A stretch of DNA of 64,000 nt from Mesorhizobium sp. M4B.F.Ca.ET.058.02.1.1 (GCF_003952505.1 NZ_CP034450.1:4464001-4528000), one strand, 5' to 3'. Counted from the first letter of the stretch, positions 1 through 13,836 are shown. Notes: generated by a model not told the origin, from the letters alone. Made by a program: numbers and translations.

Positions 1-368
1 TGAACACTGCCGATCATAGATTCGACTGCCAGCCTCAAAGCCCCATCGTCGTGCATAATATGGGCTGGCCTCGCTACATTCGAAGGGGATCGAAGGCCGA
101 TCCCACGGTGCGGTGAAAGAAGCTGCAAGCGGCTTCCAAGACTAGGTGCGAGCACCTCGATCTCATTGTAGGCCCGTCATCGGATCATATGGAAATCGGT
201 GAGCTTCATCCGCCGGCCTTTTACAACGTGGTTTGGTCGATCCTCTAGGGGATTACGCAGTCTTAAGCCAGCATTAATACCTTAGACGCGACACTAGGAA
301 TACTTTTACTATTCGCTAAAGCTCGATGCTATTTGACGAGGACTGGTCTTGCGTTTGCAGTTTTCTAG
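1..368. other. No gene recognised
   Basis: I see no reading frame with recognisable protein features, no tRNA and no clear promoter here. It is the upstream region of the GGDEF/EAL gene that begins at 369, and probably contains its promoter. No clear Shine-Dalgarno sequence precedes that ATG. Confidence 0.5.
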
Positions 369-2951
369 ATGAGAGGGCTAAAGGACATTAGCGTCGGGAC
401 CAAGCTCTCGTTGGGCTTTGGGCTGGCGCTGCTGTGCGTCGTGGCCGTGGGAGTATTTGGGGTCGCGCAACTGCGATCACTCAACAAGGTCACGAGCGAG
501 ATCACCAGCGTTTGGTTGCCCCAGGTCCAGATCGTCGGCGAGATGAAGCGCAACCTCGCGGAACACCAGCTCTATGCGACGTTGCGCGTGCGCACTGCCG
601 AGGCTGCGCAGATAGCCGGCATTGAGAAGGAGATGGCGAGGGAAAGCGACGAAATACTGCAAGGTCGGCGCGCCTATCGCCGGAGTGCCGGATCGCTGGC
701 CGAGCAGCAGCTGTTCGACCAGTTCGTCAACCTATGGACGGCCTACGAAGATTCCCTGACATCGATTTTCCCGCTCCTCGAAACAGGAGGGCGAACAATG
801 GCTGTCAAGGAGTTCGAGACGGTATCGCTCCCGACCGTTGCCGCCGCCACGCAGCGATTGGACGACCTGCTGGCCCTCACCAACGAGCGCAGCACGGCCG
901 CGGCGGTGATGGCGGACAGGACCTACACCGTTGCGCAAAGATTGACTTGGCTGGCAGTTCTTTTTGCCGCCGGGTGTCTTGGTGGGCTTGTCGCCTGGAT
1001 ACGCCACAATGTCAGCAAGCCGATCCTCGCCGTGACCGAGGCGATGCGTTGCTTGGCGCAGGGCGAGCGCCGTTCGAGTCTCATTGCGCTGAAAAGGGAT
1101 CGGCAGGACGAGGTTGGAGTGCTGTTCTCGGCCTTTGCCGGCTACCGGGCCAGCCTGGAGCGCAGCGATGCCTTGGCCCGAGAAGCCGAGCTGGAGCGGC
1201 AGCAATTGGCCGCGGCCGCCGCCAATATGCCCGTAGGGCTTTGCATGTTCGATGCGGAGAGGCGGCTGGTTCTGTGCAACCAAAGCTACGCCGATCTCTA
1301 CCATGTGCCGGAGCCCCTGACTCGTCCCGGCACGCCGTGGATCGATTTGATGCGGTTCCGGATCGCGGCGGGCCTCTATGCCGGCCATGACCCGGAAAAG
1401 TATGTGCAGCAGCTGACGGAGACCATCGATCGCGCAGAGCGGACGGTGAGCCTGGTGGAACTCAGGGACGGACGCACCATCGACCTCATCCATCAGCCAC
1501 TGCCGGGCGGCGGGTGGCTTGCCACTCACCATGACGTGACCGACTTGCGGCGGAGCGAAGCCAAGATTTCATACATGGCGCGCCACGACGGACTTACCGA
1601 GCTTCCAAATCGCATATTGTTCCGCGAACGCGCCGAGGAGGCTTTGGTCGAGATGCGGCGTGATGGTAGCAAGATTGCTTTCCACTGCCTCGATCTCGAT
1701 CATTTCAAGATGGTCAACGACACGCTGGGGCACCCGGTTGGCGACGCCTTGCTGAAGGAGGTCGCCGCCAGACTGAAACAGGTGGCCCGTGAAGGCGACA
1801 CCGTGGCAAGGCTCGGCGGCGATGAGTTCGTGATCATTCAAACCGCGGTTGATCAGCCGGTCGAGGCGACAGCTCTTGCCCAACGGGTCATTGATGGGCT
1901 GAGCGCACCTTATGTCGTCGATGGCCACGGGGTTATGATCAGCGCCAGCATCGGCATCTCGATCGCGCCGGACGATGGCATTGACGCCGACCAACTTCTC
2001 AAGACCGGCGACATGGCGCTCTACCGGGCGAAGGCGGAAGGCCGCGGAACCTACAGGTTCTTCGAACCGGAAATGGATGCGCGCATGCAGGCGCGGCGGT
2101 TTCTCGAACTCGACCTGCGCGAAGCGGTGGTGCGGCAGCAGTTCGAAATCTACTACCAACCGCTCCTCAATCTCGACCGCGGCGAGGTCAGCTGCTTCGA
2201 GGCGCTGCTGCGCTGGCATCACCCGACGCGCGGCATCGTATCCCCGGGAGAATTCATCCCGCTGGCCGAGGACATCGGCCTCATCGTCCCGATCGGTGAA
2301 TGGGTTATCAAGCAAGCCTGTCTCGACGCGGCAAGCTGGCCCGGTAGCATCAAGGTCGCCGTCAATCTGTGCCCGGCGCAATTTCGCAACGCGCGCTTGC
2401 TCTCCACCATCGTCGAGGCATTGGATATCTCGGGACTGCCCCCCAGCCGGCTTGAGCTTGAGATCACCGAGACAGTGCTGCTGGCCAACAGCCAGGCGAC
2501 TCTCTCGATGCTGCAACATATCCACATGCTCGGCGTTCATATCGCGATGGACGACTTCGGAACCGGATATTCGAGCTTGAGCTATCTGCGCTCGTTCCCA
2601 TTCGACAAGATCAAGATCGATCAATCCTTCATCACGGACGCCGGAGATATCGACAGTTCCGTCGCCATCATTCGAGCGGTCACGAGCCTCGGCAACAGCC
2701 TCGGGATGCAGACCACCGCCGAGGGCGTCGAGACCGTGGAGCAGCTGGAACGGGTCCGAAGAGAAGGCTGCACCGAGGCGCAGGGCTTCCTGCTCAGCCG
2801 CCCGCTGCCCGCGCGGGACATCCCCGCGATGCTGGAGCGGACCCGCGCCGTGGTGGCGGGCGAGATCATTGAGACCGAACCCGAAACGTCAGGCGAGCGA
2901 GACACGGACAAGCCGGGCAGGCGTCGCAGTAGGGCGTCTGTCCCCGCCTAA
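369..2951 (+). CDS. Membrane GGDEF/EAL cyclic-di-GMP protein
   Basis: This 860-residue inner-membrane protein is built to make or degrade cyclic-di-GMP. In order: a transmembrane helix (about 14-32), a periplasmic four-helix sensor like those of chemoreceptors (about 35-190), a second helix (about 193-212), a HAMP linker, a PAS-like domain (about 285-390, beginning ANMPVGLCMFD), a GGDEF domain with the intact GGDEF motif, and an EAL domain. The EAL domain keeps FEALLRW, EITET, DDFGTGYSSL and AEGVET. Both catalytic motifs look intact, so whether cyclase or phosphodiesterase activity dominates cannot be told from sequence. The C-terminal 40 residues are charged and variable. It stands alone, with IS relics downstream. 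The ATG at 369 is the start that gives the full N-terminal helix. Confidence 0.93.
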   Translation: MRGLKDISVGTKLSLGFGLALLCVVAVGVFGVAQLRSLNKVTSEITSVWLPQVQIVGEMKRNLAEHQLYATLRVRTAEAAQIAGIEKEMARESDEILQGRRAYRRSAGSLAEQQLFDQFVNLWTAYEDSLTSIFPLLETGGRTMAVKEFETVSLPTVAAATQRLDDLLALTNERSTAAAVMADRTYTVAQRLTWLAVLFAAGCLGGLVAWIRHNVSKPILAVTEAMRCLAQGERRSSLIALKRDRQDEVGVLFSAFAGYRASLERSDALAREAELERQQLAAAAANMPVGLCMFDAERRLVLCNQSYADLYHVPEPLTRPGTPWIDLMRFRIAAGLYAGHDPEKYVQQLTETIDRAERTVSLVELRDGRTIDLIHQPLPGGGWLATHHDVTDLRRSEAKISYMARHDGLTELPNRILFRERAEEALVEMRRDGSKIAFHCLDLDHFKMVNDTLGHPVGDALLKEVAARLKQVAREGDTVARLGGDEFVIIQTAVDQPVEATALAQRVIDGLSAPYVVDGHGVMISASIGISIAPDDGIDADQLLKTGDMALYRAKAEGRGTYRFFEPEMDARMQARRFLELDLREAVVRQQFEIYYQPLLNLDRGEVSCFEALLRWHHPTRGIVSPGEFIPLAEDIGLIVPIGEWVIKQACLDAASWPGSIKVAVNLCPAQFRNARLLSTIVEALDISGLPPSRLELEITETVLLANSQATLSMLQHIHMLGVHIAMDDFGTGYSSLSYLRSFPFDKIKIDQSFITDAGDIDSSVAIIRAVTSLGNSLGMQTTAEGVETVEQLERVRREGCTEAQGFLLSRPLPARDIPAMLERTRAVVAGEIIETEPETSGERDTDKPGRRRSRASVPA

Positions 2952-3244
2952 CCGGGATGCAAGCGAAAAACAGTGCCAACGAACATGAGTTTGCCGGCCT
3001 AGTTCAGGCCGCCACTCGGATCATGTCGATAGCGGGTGTGTAGGTCGGCGCGGCTCGAAATTAGGTGTGCTGAGCGCCGGTCAAAGTGGGATTAGCTTGT
3101 CATATCGATTATGGGATCCAGGTTGAACCCGACTTGCAGGACTCTGCTCGTAACCGAGCAGATCAACCTCACATTCGGTCGCTGCTCTTCACGGCTGCAC
3201 CAACATCCCGCCTACGGCCGCTGGGCTCGGGCGACGAGACCATT

Positions 3245-3779
3245 CTGAGTGAGCGGCGTTTTATATACCCGTTCGGTCGTCAGTACCTTGCGTTCACGAC
3301 AGATACGCCGGCGATCCTCCTGCTCCGGTGTTGGCTCTTTGACCATTGCACATATGCGCGGTTCGCCTCGCTTGAAGGCAAGGAGAGACGAGCGTTTCAC
3401 CATCGATCTTATCGGTTTTGGCTCGGCGACTGCGACGAGACACTGCGATAGAAGCGGGATCAACGACGTAGCTCTCGATCCCCGCCTTGCTCAGAACCCG
3501 ATGGATCCAGGAGCCATCGAGCCCGGCTTCCTGGATAGCGACGACGGGGAAGTCTGGCCCCATGCGTGCTCTTGCCTTCTCTCGCACGCTATCGAAGCGA
3601 CGGAACAAGGCGGATAAATCACCACTGGGGACACTGTGTTTCGACAACTTCTCGCCGCCACCTGGCGACAACGACGAGATCAGCCAGGTTGAACGGCTGA
3701 GCTCCAGCGATACGAAGATTGCGCCCAGACCAGTCCGGATAGCAGTCAGAGTTTCGGATCGGTCGGCCACTACATGCAT
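3245..3779 (-). pseudogene. IS110-family transposase, N-terminal relic
   Basis: The minus strand from an ATG at 3779 encodes the N-terminal part of an IS110-type DEDD transposase, ending in the family hallmark KTDKIDGETLV. Near 3390 the frame shifts. The next part of the protein (LAFKRGEPRICAMVKEPTP, then EDRRRICRERKVLT) continues in another frame to about 3245, where similarity stops. The catalytic C-terminal serine region is absent, so this is a dead fragment. The preceding 2952-3244 shows nothing I can assign. Confidence 0.75.
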
Positions 3780-3901
3780 GGTGTTCCTCCGCGGGGTGTT
3801 TGTTAGCAGCGTCACTCTGCCAGAGCACGCGCCGCTATCCATCCGTCGCCATGGGATCTGGTGATTGTTCATGTCGCCGATTCCCGCGAAGGAACGCCAC
3901 C

Positions 3902-4296
3902 ATGACCAAGATTGAAAGTAAGACCGCCAGCGCTGCCGTCAAAGACATTCTGCTTTCAGACCCGGACGGACTTCACGAAATGATCCGTGCGGTGATGCAG
4001 GAGGTGCTCGAGGCCGAGATGGACGACGGTGGAGGAGACCATCGAGCGCACGCTGACCTTCTTTTGCCTGCCGCGCCAGCATCACAAGCATCTCAAGAGC
4101 ACCAACATGCTTGAACGGCTCAATGAGGAAATCCGCCGGCGCACCTATGTCGTGCGCATCTTCCCCAACGCCGAAAGCTGCCTGCGCCTCGTCAGGGCGC
4201 CGGCTGTCGAAACCAACGAAAACTGGATGGAGGCCCTACATCAACATTGACGACCTGCGCGAGCACAAGAAGCTCGCTCTACGCCAAGCCGCATGA
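3902..4296 (+). pseudogene. IS256/Mutator-family transposase relic with internal deletion
   Basis: The plus strand starts with MTKIESKTASAAVKDI and LLSDPDGLHEMIRAVMQEV, the N terminus of an IS256-family transposase. It then jumps after about 40 residues to the C-terminal part, in a different frame (LKSTNMLERLNEEIRRRTYVV, then RIFPNAESCLRLVRA and ETNENWMEA). The catalytic core between them is deleted. The final HKKLALRQAA tail lies in a third frame, ending at 4296. Nothing recognisable follows from 4297 to 4594. Confidence 0.8.
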
Positions 4297-4594
4297 CCAG
4301 CATCGTGGCCGCCCCATTTTGCAGAACTTGACGCACACAACCGCCACTTCGAGTTTACCGACCGCACCGAGTCATCCACGCAAAGACCTGCGCAGCGTCA
4401 GCTTCAGAGCTTGGTCCCACCGGCTGAACGCCAAAAAAGCGGATCTTGGCCATCGGAAGCGCCCTCAACCGACTGAGAGGTTTCGGCTTATGCGATGCGA
4501 CTGGCAGTCCTGCGCTCCGGGGACAAGGCCGTGGCGGCAGAAGATCCCCTGGACATCAGGCGATGTCCGGAAGGCAGCATCGTAGTAACGGTTT

Positions 4595-5362
4595 TTACGC
4601 CGCTCGCGGCACGCGCGAGGTGAACGTCGCCCGGGTGACCGACACGCTGGTGCCGTCAATATCGCTGATAATCTCCACCCTGGCCTCCAGTTGTTTCACC
4701 AGTGCTTCGACGATGGCTGTTCCAAGTCCGGTAGCCGGTACGTCGTTGGCGATCTTGCCGACGCCATTGTCCGAAACCGTCAGTTTCCAGTCACTGCCCG
4801 CGGTCTCGTAGCTCACCTGGATGCGAGCGCCGGTTCTCTTCTTGGGGAAAGCATATTTGATGGCGTTGAGCACGAGTTCGGTGACAATTAGTCCCAGACT
4901 GACTGCCCTTTGCGAATCTATCCTGCCGCCTTCGGCCATTACGGTGACCGTGATCGGCTGGGCTTCGCCGACCATCGACGAGGCGAGGCTGCTGCACAAT
5001 TTCGGTAGGTAAGAGCCGACATCGATCTCGTCGACGCCGGCGGAGGTGTGGAGATGGCGTTGCACCTCGGCCACGGACAGAACGCGCTGATGGGCGTCCT
5101 TGAGATGCTGGCGCGTCTCTTCCGACGTCACCGAGCGTGCCTTCAGCAACAGGATCGAGGCAATGATCTGCAGGCTGTTGGCAACCCGATGCTCCATCTC
5201 GCGCAGCAGGACGTCTTTCTGCCGAAGCAGGTCTTCGGTGCGACCGAGCAGTTCTTCCTTCTCCCGCTCGATGATACGACGGGCCGTTATGTCATTGAAG
5301 GCGAGAAGGATGGTGATGGCCGAACTATGGTCGTAAAGCACCTTGCGGGCATTGAGCAGCAT
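4595..5362 (-). pseudogene. HWE/HisKA_2-type sensor histidine kinase, N-terminally truncated
   Basis: The 255-residue frame holds the end of a PAS domain (MLLNARKVLYDHSSAITILL, then AFNDITARR), a short coiled linker, a HisKA_2-type dimerisation/phosphoacceptor segment (REMEHRVANSLQIIAS, with the phospho-His in MEHRV) and a HATPase domain (TELVLNAIKYAFP, DNGVG, GLGTAIVEAL). Upstream codons in the same frame still read RIGRRTM, typical of the PAS beta-strand before this start. The frame is cut within about 40 bases by the end of the Hsp20 gene. I infer loss of the sensor and, in the usual CheB/CheR-PAS-kinase architecture, of everything N-terminal. A short soluble kinase could still be made from 5362, so non-function is not certain. 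Confidence 0.65.
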
Positions 5363-5406
5363 GGTGCGACGGCCGATCCGCGTTCCTGAGCCATGCTTGC
5401 CTCCCT

Positions 5407-5841
5407 CTATCCCTTGATCTGGATCTTCTTCGGCCGATCCGCCTCCGGCCGGTGCAACTCGACTTCGAGCAGCCCGTTGGCGAAACGCGCCTCGACCCGT
5501 TCCGGGTCGACGCGGAATGGCAATTGCACTGTCCGGGAGAAGGTCCCATAGGCGCGCTCACGGCGGTGCCAGACGGATTTCTCGTCCTCCGTTCGAGGCT
5601 CGCGCGTTCCCTTCAATGTCAGAATGTTCTCGCGCACCGTGAGGCCGATTTCGTCAGGTGATATCCCCGGCAGTTCCGCGGCCACCGCCACGCTGTCCTC
5701 GCCAGTCCAAAGATTGATCGGCGGAAACTCCTGAGCGGCGCTGGCGGTCAGCCCGGCCAAACGCTGGTTTACTTCCTGTTGCATGCGCCGCATTTCCACA
5801 AACGGATCGAACCCGATGCGGCCGAAATCCGACAAAAGCAT
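5407..5841 (-). CDS. Hsp20/alpha-crystallin small heat-shock protein
   Basis: A 144-residue small heat-shock chaperone of the IbpA/Hsp20 class, which holds unfolded proteins for refolding by DnaK. The alpha-crystallin domain runs from about residue 40 to the end, with AELPGISPDEI, the strand LTLKGTRE, and the family signature ANGLLEVELHRPE followed by the short tail KKIQIKG. Two ATGs are possible (5847 and 5841). The AGGAGG at 5848-5853 abuts the first and sits six bases from the second, so I choose 5841 (MLLSDFGRIGFDPF). It ends about 45 bases before the truncated kinase frame on the same strand. Confidence 0.9.
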   Translation of the reverse strand: MLLSDFGRIGFDPFVEMRRMQQEVNQRLAGLTASAAQEFPPINLWTGEDSVAVAAELPGISPDEIGLTVRENILTLKGTREPRTEDEKSVWHRRERAYGTFSRTVQLPFRVDPERVEARFANGLLEVELHRPEADRPKKIQIKG

Positions 5842-6570
5842 GTACATCCTCCTATGATTCACGACCTTGCATGATTGCCACGCGCGACACGTGCGTGCGC
5901 ACCGGAAGCGGAATCGATCGATGGCAACAGGAGGGGCGATCAGCACAGAGACCGAGCGGCCCGATCGCGCAACCTCGCAGAATGCGAGAAAGAGGGGTTC
6001 GGGCAGACGCCGGAACACATCCTCCTTGCGAAGCGACATGAACCGAACTCGATCCACCGTAGGGCCGGACCGTCATTCCCGTGCCAGGACCCGATAGCGG
6101 CATCCGGCTTTATCATTAGGTGGCCCCAAATGGCCTTTCACGAGGTGATCTTTGACATTCCACCAGTCACCTCTTCGGCAACAGCGGGGTCCCTTCGAAT
6201 CCGTAGCCACGTTGCCTCTAGTCGCTGATTTGGCTTCCCTTTGCGCAACTGTCGGGATCGACGAAGCGTCCCGAATTGCACCGCGGTTCGATCAACTGAT
6301 CGCAGGCGACGCGCCGCATCGTCATGGTAGCTGACGAATGAATCGGCATGACACGTCGCAGTGACCGAGACATCAAGCCAGCACCTATGTCGGCTTGCCG
6401 CAAGTCAAAAGAATCCAGCCCTGCGTGCCGCGTTCGCTGACCTTCGCCAGTGACGCCATTTGCATTTCGGCCGGACAGATGGGCACAGACATGTGCAATT
6501 CCCGCATCGCCCATTATTGGAACTCACAAGGCGGCGTTCTTTCCGTCTTGGCGAGCAGCGGGCCAACGCG
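5842..6570. other. No gene recognised
   Basis: Only short open frames of 60-117 codons with no recognisable motifs are present on either strand. The stretch includes the promoter region of the Hsp20 gene. It looks like decayed island DNA. Confidence 0.5.
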
Positions 6571-6885
6571 TTACCGGCGGTGATCTTCCTGCAGCTTTAA
6601 ATCAGTCGCCACCAACGACGAAATCAGATTTGGCCAGCACGCCGGCAATCCTGGCAAATCCCACAATGCTTGCCGCGCCTGCTCGGGTGTCATCTGTCCG
6701 GCGATCGCTGCGTTGCTGCTTCTCACCGCGCAACTGAATACCGGTCCCCGACGCGCTTTTGGCCACTGATTCAGGAATACGAGCGCTTCGCGCACTGTGT
6801 TGATGTCGTGACGACGTCGTTGGTCTTAACCTGGACCGGCGATAGGAAAGCCAGACCGGTTATTCTTACCTCCCTGCGATCGCAC
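6571..6885 (-). pseudogene. DUF982-family small protein, frameshifted
   Basis: The minus-strand frame ending at 6571 contains VREALVFLNQWPKARRGP, then SNAAIAGQMTPEQARQAL. This is the core of the DUF982 family of small proteins abundant in rhizobia, whose function is unknown. The expected N-terminal strand (LSPVQVKTNDVV) is present just upstream but in a different frame, so a frameshift lies near 6800-6815. The C-terminal 30 residues after QAL do not resemble the family. I consider it a relic. Confidence 0.55.
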
Positions 6886-7422
6886 GCTGGATCTTTCATT
6901 CGGTGGTTGGTTGCGTGACAGGTTTCGAACGTTAGGTCTTGTTTTCTCTGGAAGATCGGGCTGTACGACATAATCCAAATGTTGCGACGCAGCGAAGGCT
7001 TCTGCTGGTTCCCGAGTTGAAAAAGCCAGTTGCACCTGGATGAGTGTGTCGCCGCCACCCAATAGCCCATCAGATGTTCAATGGCAGGCGGCGTCCGACG
7101 CTCGAACAGCAAGCGCCACGGCCGGCGGGTAGCCGATGCCACAGCTTTGGAGCTGCCCCGGATACTATTATAAGACCGATTGACGCGGGGCTCGACGCGT
7201 TTGCGGCAAATAAGCTCGAGTGTGGACAGAGATGTGACGTTCTATTGAGTCGCTGACCCAATCGGTAGCGACCTGGTGATCCACGCAACCAATTCCGGTC
7301 GTTTCTGTCACTAAGAACTCGATATTCGCTATTTGCACCTCGAAAGTCGCATAATTGGCAGTGAGAAACTCAACGCGTTGTGAGGATGGCATAGAGAAGC
7401 AGTAGCCCCTTCTCTAGTCTCG
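6886..7422. other. No gene recognised
   Basis: Short open frames only, none with recognisable domains. One 74-codon minus-strand frame (7168-7392) lies just downstream of thiD; it has no similarity I know and I do not call it. Confidence 0.45.
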
Positions 7423-8238
7423 CTACGGGAAAAATTCTGGAAAATGGGTCTGCTTGGCTGGACGCAGAACGCTGTGGTTATTCAGCCGGCATTTCTGAAG
7501 CCTCTCCAAGACAAACAGCTTGCCTTCGCGCACGCTGTCTTCGAGCGGCTTCGGCTTCGCCAGATGCGCCGCAATCGCGCTGGCCAGCATGCAACCTGTC
7601 CCGCGCATCGATGTGGCAAGGCGCGGTGCATCGAAGCGGATGGGTTCGTGCCCGGAGCGTAACAGAATATCGGTCGACCGGGTTCCCGACGCATGCCCAC
7701 CCTTGATCAGCAGGGCTTGAGGGCCGGCGGCCAGCAGTCTTTTTCCTTGTTGGAGCGCTCCGTCCTCATCCACTGCCAGTTCGGAGCCACTAAGGAGCGC
7801 CAGTTCAGGGAGGTTGGGCGTGACAATGCAGCAAAGCGGCATAAGATCGCGCTTCATGGCAGCGATAGCGCCTGCTTGCAGAAGTGCGCGGCCTGAGGTG
7901 GAGGCCAGCACAGGGTCGAGTACTGCGGGGACATGCGGAAATTTGCGCAGCACTGCGGCAACGGCAACAATGATCTTGGCAGTCGCCAGCATGCCGATCT
8001 TGATTGTGGCCACGTCGTTGGCCTGCAGCGCGGCGCACATCTGATTGGCCACCAGGCTAGGTGGCGAATAATAGATTTCGATCACGGCGTCATGCGTTTG
8101 CACCGTTAGCGCTGTGACGGCGAGACAGGTGCGCACGCCAATGGCAGAGATCGTCTCGATATCGCGTGCAATTCCAGCACCGCCACTGGAGTCCGATCCA
8201 CCGACGACAAGCACATGTGGTTCTCGCCTCAGCGCCAT
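7423..8238 (-). CDS. thiD: Hydroxymethylpyrimidine (phosphate) kinase ThiD
   Basis: ThiD phosphorylates HMP and HMP-phosphate to HMP-pyrophosphate, the pyrimidine half of thiamine. The 271-residue product shows the ribokinase-fold signatures: GGSDSSGGAGIARDI at the N terminus (substrate binding), LDPVLAST in the middle, and MRGTGCMLASAIAAHL near the C terminus (anion hole and catalytic region). It is the last gene of the minus-strand thi operon and overlaps the end of thiE by 10 bases. I choose the ATG at 8238 ([14 protein letters not shown]) over the in-frame ATG at 8259, because it starts just before the first beta strand. Cytoplasmic. Confidence 0.92.
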   Translation of the reverse strand: MALRREPHVLVVGGSDSSGGAGIARDIETISAIGVRTCLAVTALTVQTHDAVIEIYYSPPSLVANQMCAALQANDVATIKIGMLATAKIIVAVAAVLRKFPHVPAVLDPVLASTSGRALLQAGAIAAMKRDLMPLCCIVTPNLPELALLSGSELAVDEDGALQQGKRLLAAGPQALLIKGGHASGTRSTDILLRSGHEPIRFDAPRLATSMRGTGCMLASAIAAHLAKPKPLEDSVREGKLFVLERLQKCRLNNHSVLRPAKQTHFPEFFP

Positions 8239-8834
8239 TGGTCCGTCTTTTCGATCCATTCTCGCGTGCGCGCCTCGGGGTCGTCGTTGAGCGTGATGTC
8301 GGTCACCACCGCCGCGCTGTCCGCGCCAGCCGCAAAGACACCGTCGAGCCGCTCAGGGTTGAGGCCACCAATGGCGACCAATTGAAACGGCGCGACCTGG
8401 CGCTTCCATTCGCTGATCCGTTCGACCCCTTGCGGCGCCCATTTCATCTTCTTCAGGATGGTCGGATAGATGGGTCCAAGCGCTATGTAGTCAGGCTCGG
8501 CGGCCATCGCCGTTTCCAGCTCCTGATGATCATGTGTGCTCAGTCCGAGCCTTACGCCGGCTGCCCGTATCGCCAAGAGGTCAGCGGTCTGCAAATCCTC
8601 CTGGCCGAGATGTATGAAGTCGCAGCCTTCCTCGATTGCCAGGCGCCAGTGGTCGTTGACGATGAGTTGGCACTGGTATCGAGCACACAAGGCCTTCGCG
8701 GTGCGGATCTCCGCGCGCAACCCAGCCTCATCCACGGTCTTGATGCGCAGTTGCAGAAGCCGGACTCCGAGTGGGACCAGCCGTTCGATCCAGGCAGCGC
8801 TGTCGACGATCAGATAAAAGGGATCGAGCTTCAT
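8229..8834 (-). CDS. thiE: Thiamine-phosphate synthase ThiE
   Basis: ThiE joins HMP-pyrophosphate and thiazole-phosphate to thiamine monophosphate. The 201-residue TIM-barrel protein shows VRLLQLRIK (pyrophosphate-binding strand), [25 protein letters not shown] and the phosphate loop [11 protein letters not shown]. The order of motifs and length fit the short alphaproteobacterial form. Its ATG overlaps the thiG stop by four bases (ATGA), so the two are probably translationally coupled. Confidence 0.92.
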   Translation of the reverse strand: MKLDPFYLIVDSAAWIERLVPLGVRLLQLRIKTVDEAGLRAEIRTAKALCARYQCQLIVNDHWRLAIEEGCDFIHLGQEDLQTADLLAIRAAGVRLGLSTHDHQELETAMAAEPDYIALGPIYPTILKKMKWAPQGVERISEWKRQVAPFQLVAIGGLNPERLDGVFAAGADSAAVVTDITLNDDPEARTREWIEKTDQWR

Positions 8835-9604
8835 GAAAAAACGGCCCTGCCGACCATCGGTGTCGATGGCACGGCGACGTCGCGCGGTTCGAGCATTCCC
8901 GAACTGAACGCCTCACGACCGGCGTCGACCGCCTTACCGAAAGCACGCGCCATGCCGACCGGATATGCCGCCTTGGCGACCGCTGTGTTCAGGAGCACGG
9001 CGTCAAAGCCGAGTTCCATGACGGTGGCCGCGTGCGACGGCCGTCCGAGCCCCGCATCCACAATCAGCGGGACGCCAGGGAAATATCCGCGCATCGAGCG
9101 CAGCGCCGTCATGTTGACCGGTCCCAAGGCGGAACCGATCGGTGCGCACCACGGCATCAGGACCTTGCAGCCCGTTTCCAGCAGCCGCTCGGCGACAACG
9201 AGATCGTCGGTGGTATAGGGGAATACCGCAAAGCCGTCCTCGCACAGGATGCGGGCGGCTTCAACCAGACCGAACACATCCGGCTGTAGCGTGTCGTGAT
9301 TGCCGATCACTTCGAGCTTGATCCAGTTGGTGCCGAAGACCTCGCGCGCCATTTTCGCGGTGGTGACGGCTTCCTTGACGGAGAGGCAGCCGGCGGTATT
9401 GGGCAGGATTCTGGCGCCCAGCGAGCGGATCAACGACCAGAATTGTTCGCCGGCTCTACCGCCCGCCATCTCACGCCGCAACGAGACGGTCACCACCGAC
9501 GTGCCCGACGCCTTGACTGCATCGGCAAGGATGGCCGGCGAAGGATATTGAGCGGTGCCGAGAAGCAGGCGCGACGAAAGCTCGGTTCCATAAAGCTCCA
9601 ACAT
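8831..9604 (-). CDS. thiG: Thiazole synthase ThiG
   Basis: ThiG forms the thiazole ring from deoxyxylulose phosphate, dehydroglycine and the thiocarboxylate on ThiS. The 257-residue product has the family start ([11 protein letters not shown]), the Schiff-base lysine in [41 protein letters not shown], and the late [13 protein letters not shown]. It starts one base after the thiS stop and overlaps thiE, as expected for a stoichiometric ThiS-ThiG complex. Because the operon has ThiO, dehydroglycine is predicted to come from glycine oxidation rather than from ThiH. Confidence 0.95.
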   Translation of the reverse strand: MLELYGTELSSRLLLGTAQYPSPAILADAVKASGTSVVTVSLRREMAGGRAGEQFWSLIRSLGARILPNTAGCLSVKEAVTTAKMAREVFGTNWIKLEVIGNHDTLQPDVFGLVEAARILCEDGFAVFPYTTDDLVVAERLLETGCKVLMPWCAPIGSALGPVNMTALRSMRGYFPGVPLIVDAGLGRPSHAATVMELGFDAVLLNTAVAKAAYPVGMARAFGKAVDAGREAFSSGMLEPRDVAVPSTPMVGRAVFS

Positions 9605-9771
9605 GCTAGCCGCCCTGCATGGGCGAGAGGATTTCGATCCGGTCGCCGTCGCTCAACTGGAACTCCGTGCGGTTGGCTTTGTGCACGAGGTCGCCGTTGA
9701 CGGCGGTGGCGAGCCAATCGCCCTCATAGTCGAGCGCGGCAAGCAACTCGGCCAGCGTGGTGGCGGCAATC

Positions 9772-12819
<3,048 letters not shown>

Positions 12820-12857
12820 AATGCCTCAAGTTGAATGGGCCGGTGCTGCTTTGTCAA

Positions 12858-12887
12858 GCGCCTTCGGGCGCCTTCGGGCGCCTTCGG
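12858..12887. repeat. Tandem repeat, GCGCCTTCGG x3
   Basis: Three perfect head-to-tail copies of the 10-mer GCGCCTTCGG, just upstream of the riboswitch on the thiC side. No function is evident; it may vary in copy number by slippage. Confidence 0.8.
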
Positions 12888-13836
12888 CCGGTGGCGACGT
12901 CCGGCGGCCGGCCGAGCGGAGAGCTCGCGCATGCATCGGGGACAAGTCACGCCCCGTAGACCAGGGCTGGAATGGCCAAAGTCTCATTCGCTTCGTGAAG
13001 GATGGAAAAACTGTATCGGCCATGTGCGTCGAGATCGACCGAGTAGCTCAGGCGGTCACGGATGTGGTTATCCTGGTCGAAGGCGACGATTTGCGGCTTC
13101 AGCGAGGTGATTTGCACCACGTCCAGGTAGATGGAGTTGCAGATATGATCTGGTCGTCGGGCTGGCAGGTGCAAGCGGCCGCTCTATTCAGGATGCGGCA
13201 TCGGCGGCGTTCCCGATACCAATGATATCTTGCGGGCAACTTATGCAATCACCGGCTTCGTAAAACCCGACGGCGGCGGCCGTGTCCTGGCGCTGAGGAT
13301 GTGCCGCTGTTCCAGCAGAGAAATCGCGTGGGCGCGGAGTTTTCGCTCTGCGAGGAAGAGTTGACGCAATCGTTTAGCTTGCTTGCAGTTCGTAGAGACC
13401 CGCCTTTGAAAGCAACTAAGCTATTGCATTGATATGTTGGTGCGCGATCGATCGCTACATAGCCGGCCGCCATTATCCGAGTATTGATCCGCCGGTGTTC
13501 GTGTTGCCGTATATGGCAATCCCTGCGAGATCGTCGCGGCCGGATCGGCCGCACCCTCTAGTCATAAAAGGGGAAGCGACCGAGAATTCCGCTGCCGAAA
13601 ACTTCTCTGGCTTGGCTATGCATGCGGTAGATGAGATCGCCGCCTACCGCGACCTGGTCGAGGAAGGCATCGACGCCCAGTTCGGACAGCCTGGTTATCG
13701 CAATGCGTTAGCGGCTCAGACTTGCGGTCTCGAGAGCGGCCTTTGGGGGTCACCTCTTTTTTGTTTCAGAGGTTGGAAGACGGCTGCTCGTTACCCAATA
13801 GAAATGGCGACTACGGAACGCGATCGATCGCGGCCA
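12888..13836. other. No gene assigned
   Basis: A 75-codon minus-strand frame (12947-13174) and a long plus-strand frame beginning at 13429 are open, but neither shows a recognisable domain. The plus-strand frame runs antisense through the small gene at 13837-14100. I see no IS ends here. Confidence 0.4.

Noticed and set aside
1569..2624. 351-codon minus-strand open frame
   Set aside because: Antisense to the GGDEF/EAL gene, which has intact motifs throughout.
8166..9218. 350-codon plus-strand open frame
   Set aside because: It is antisense to thiE/thiG, which have complete family motifs; the plus-strand translation shows no domain.
12858..12887. Start of a CRISPR array
   Set aside because: Three direct 10-mers without spacers; no repeat-spacer pattern and no cas genes anywhere in the window.
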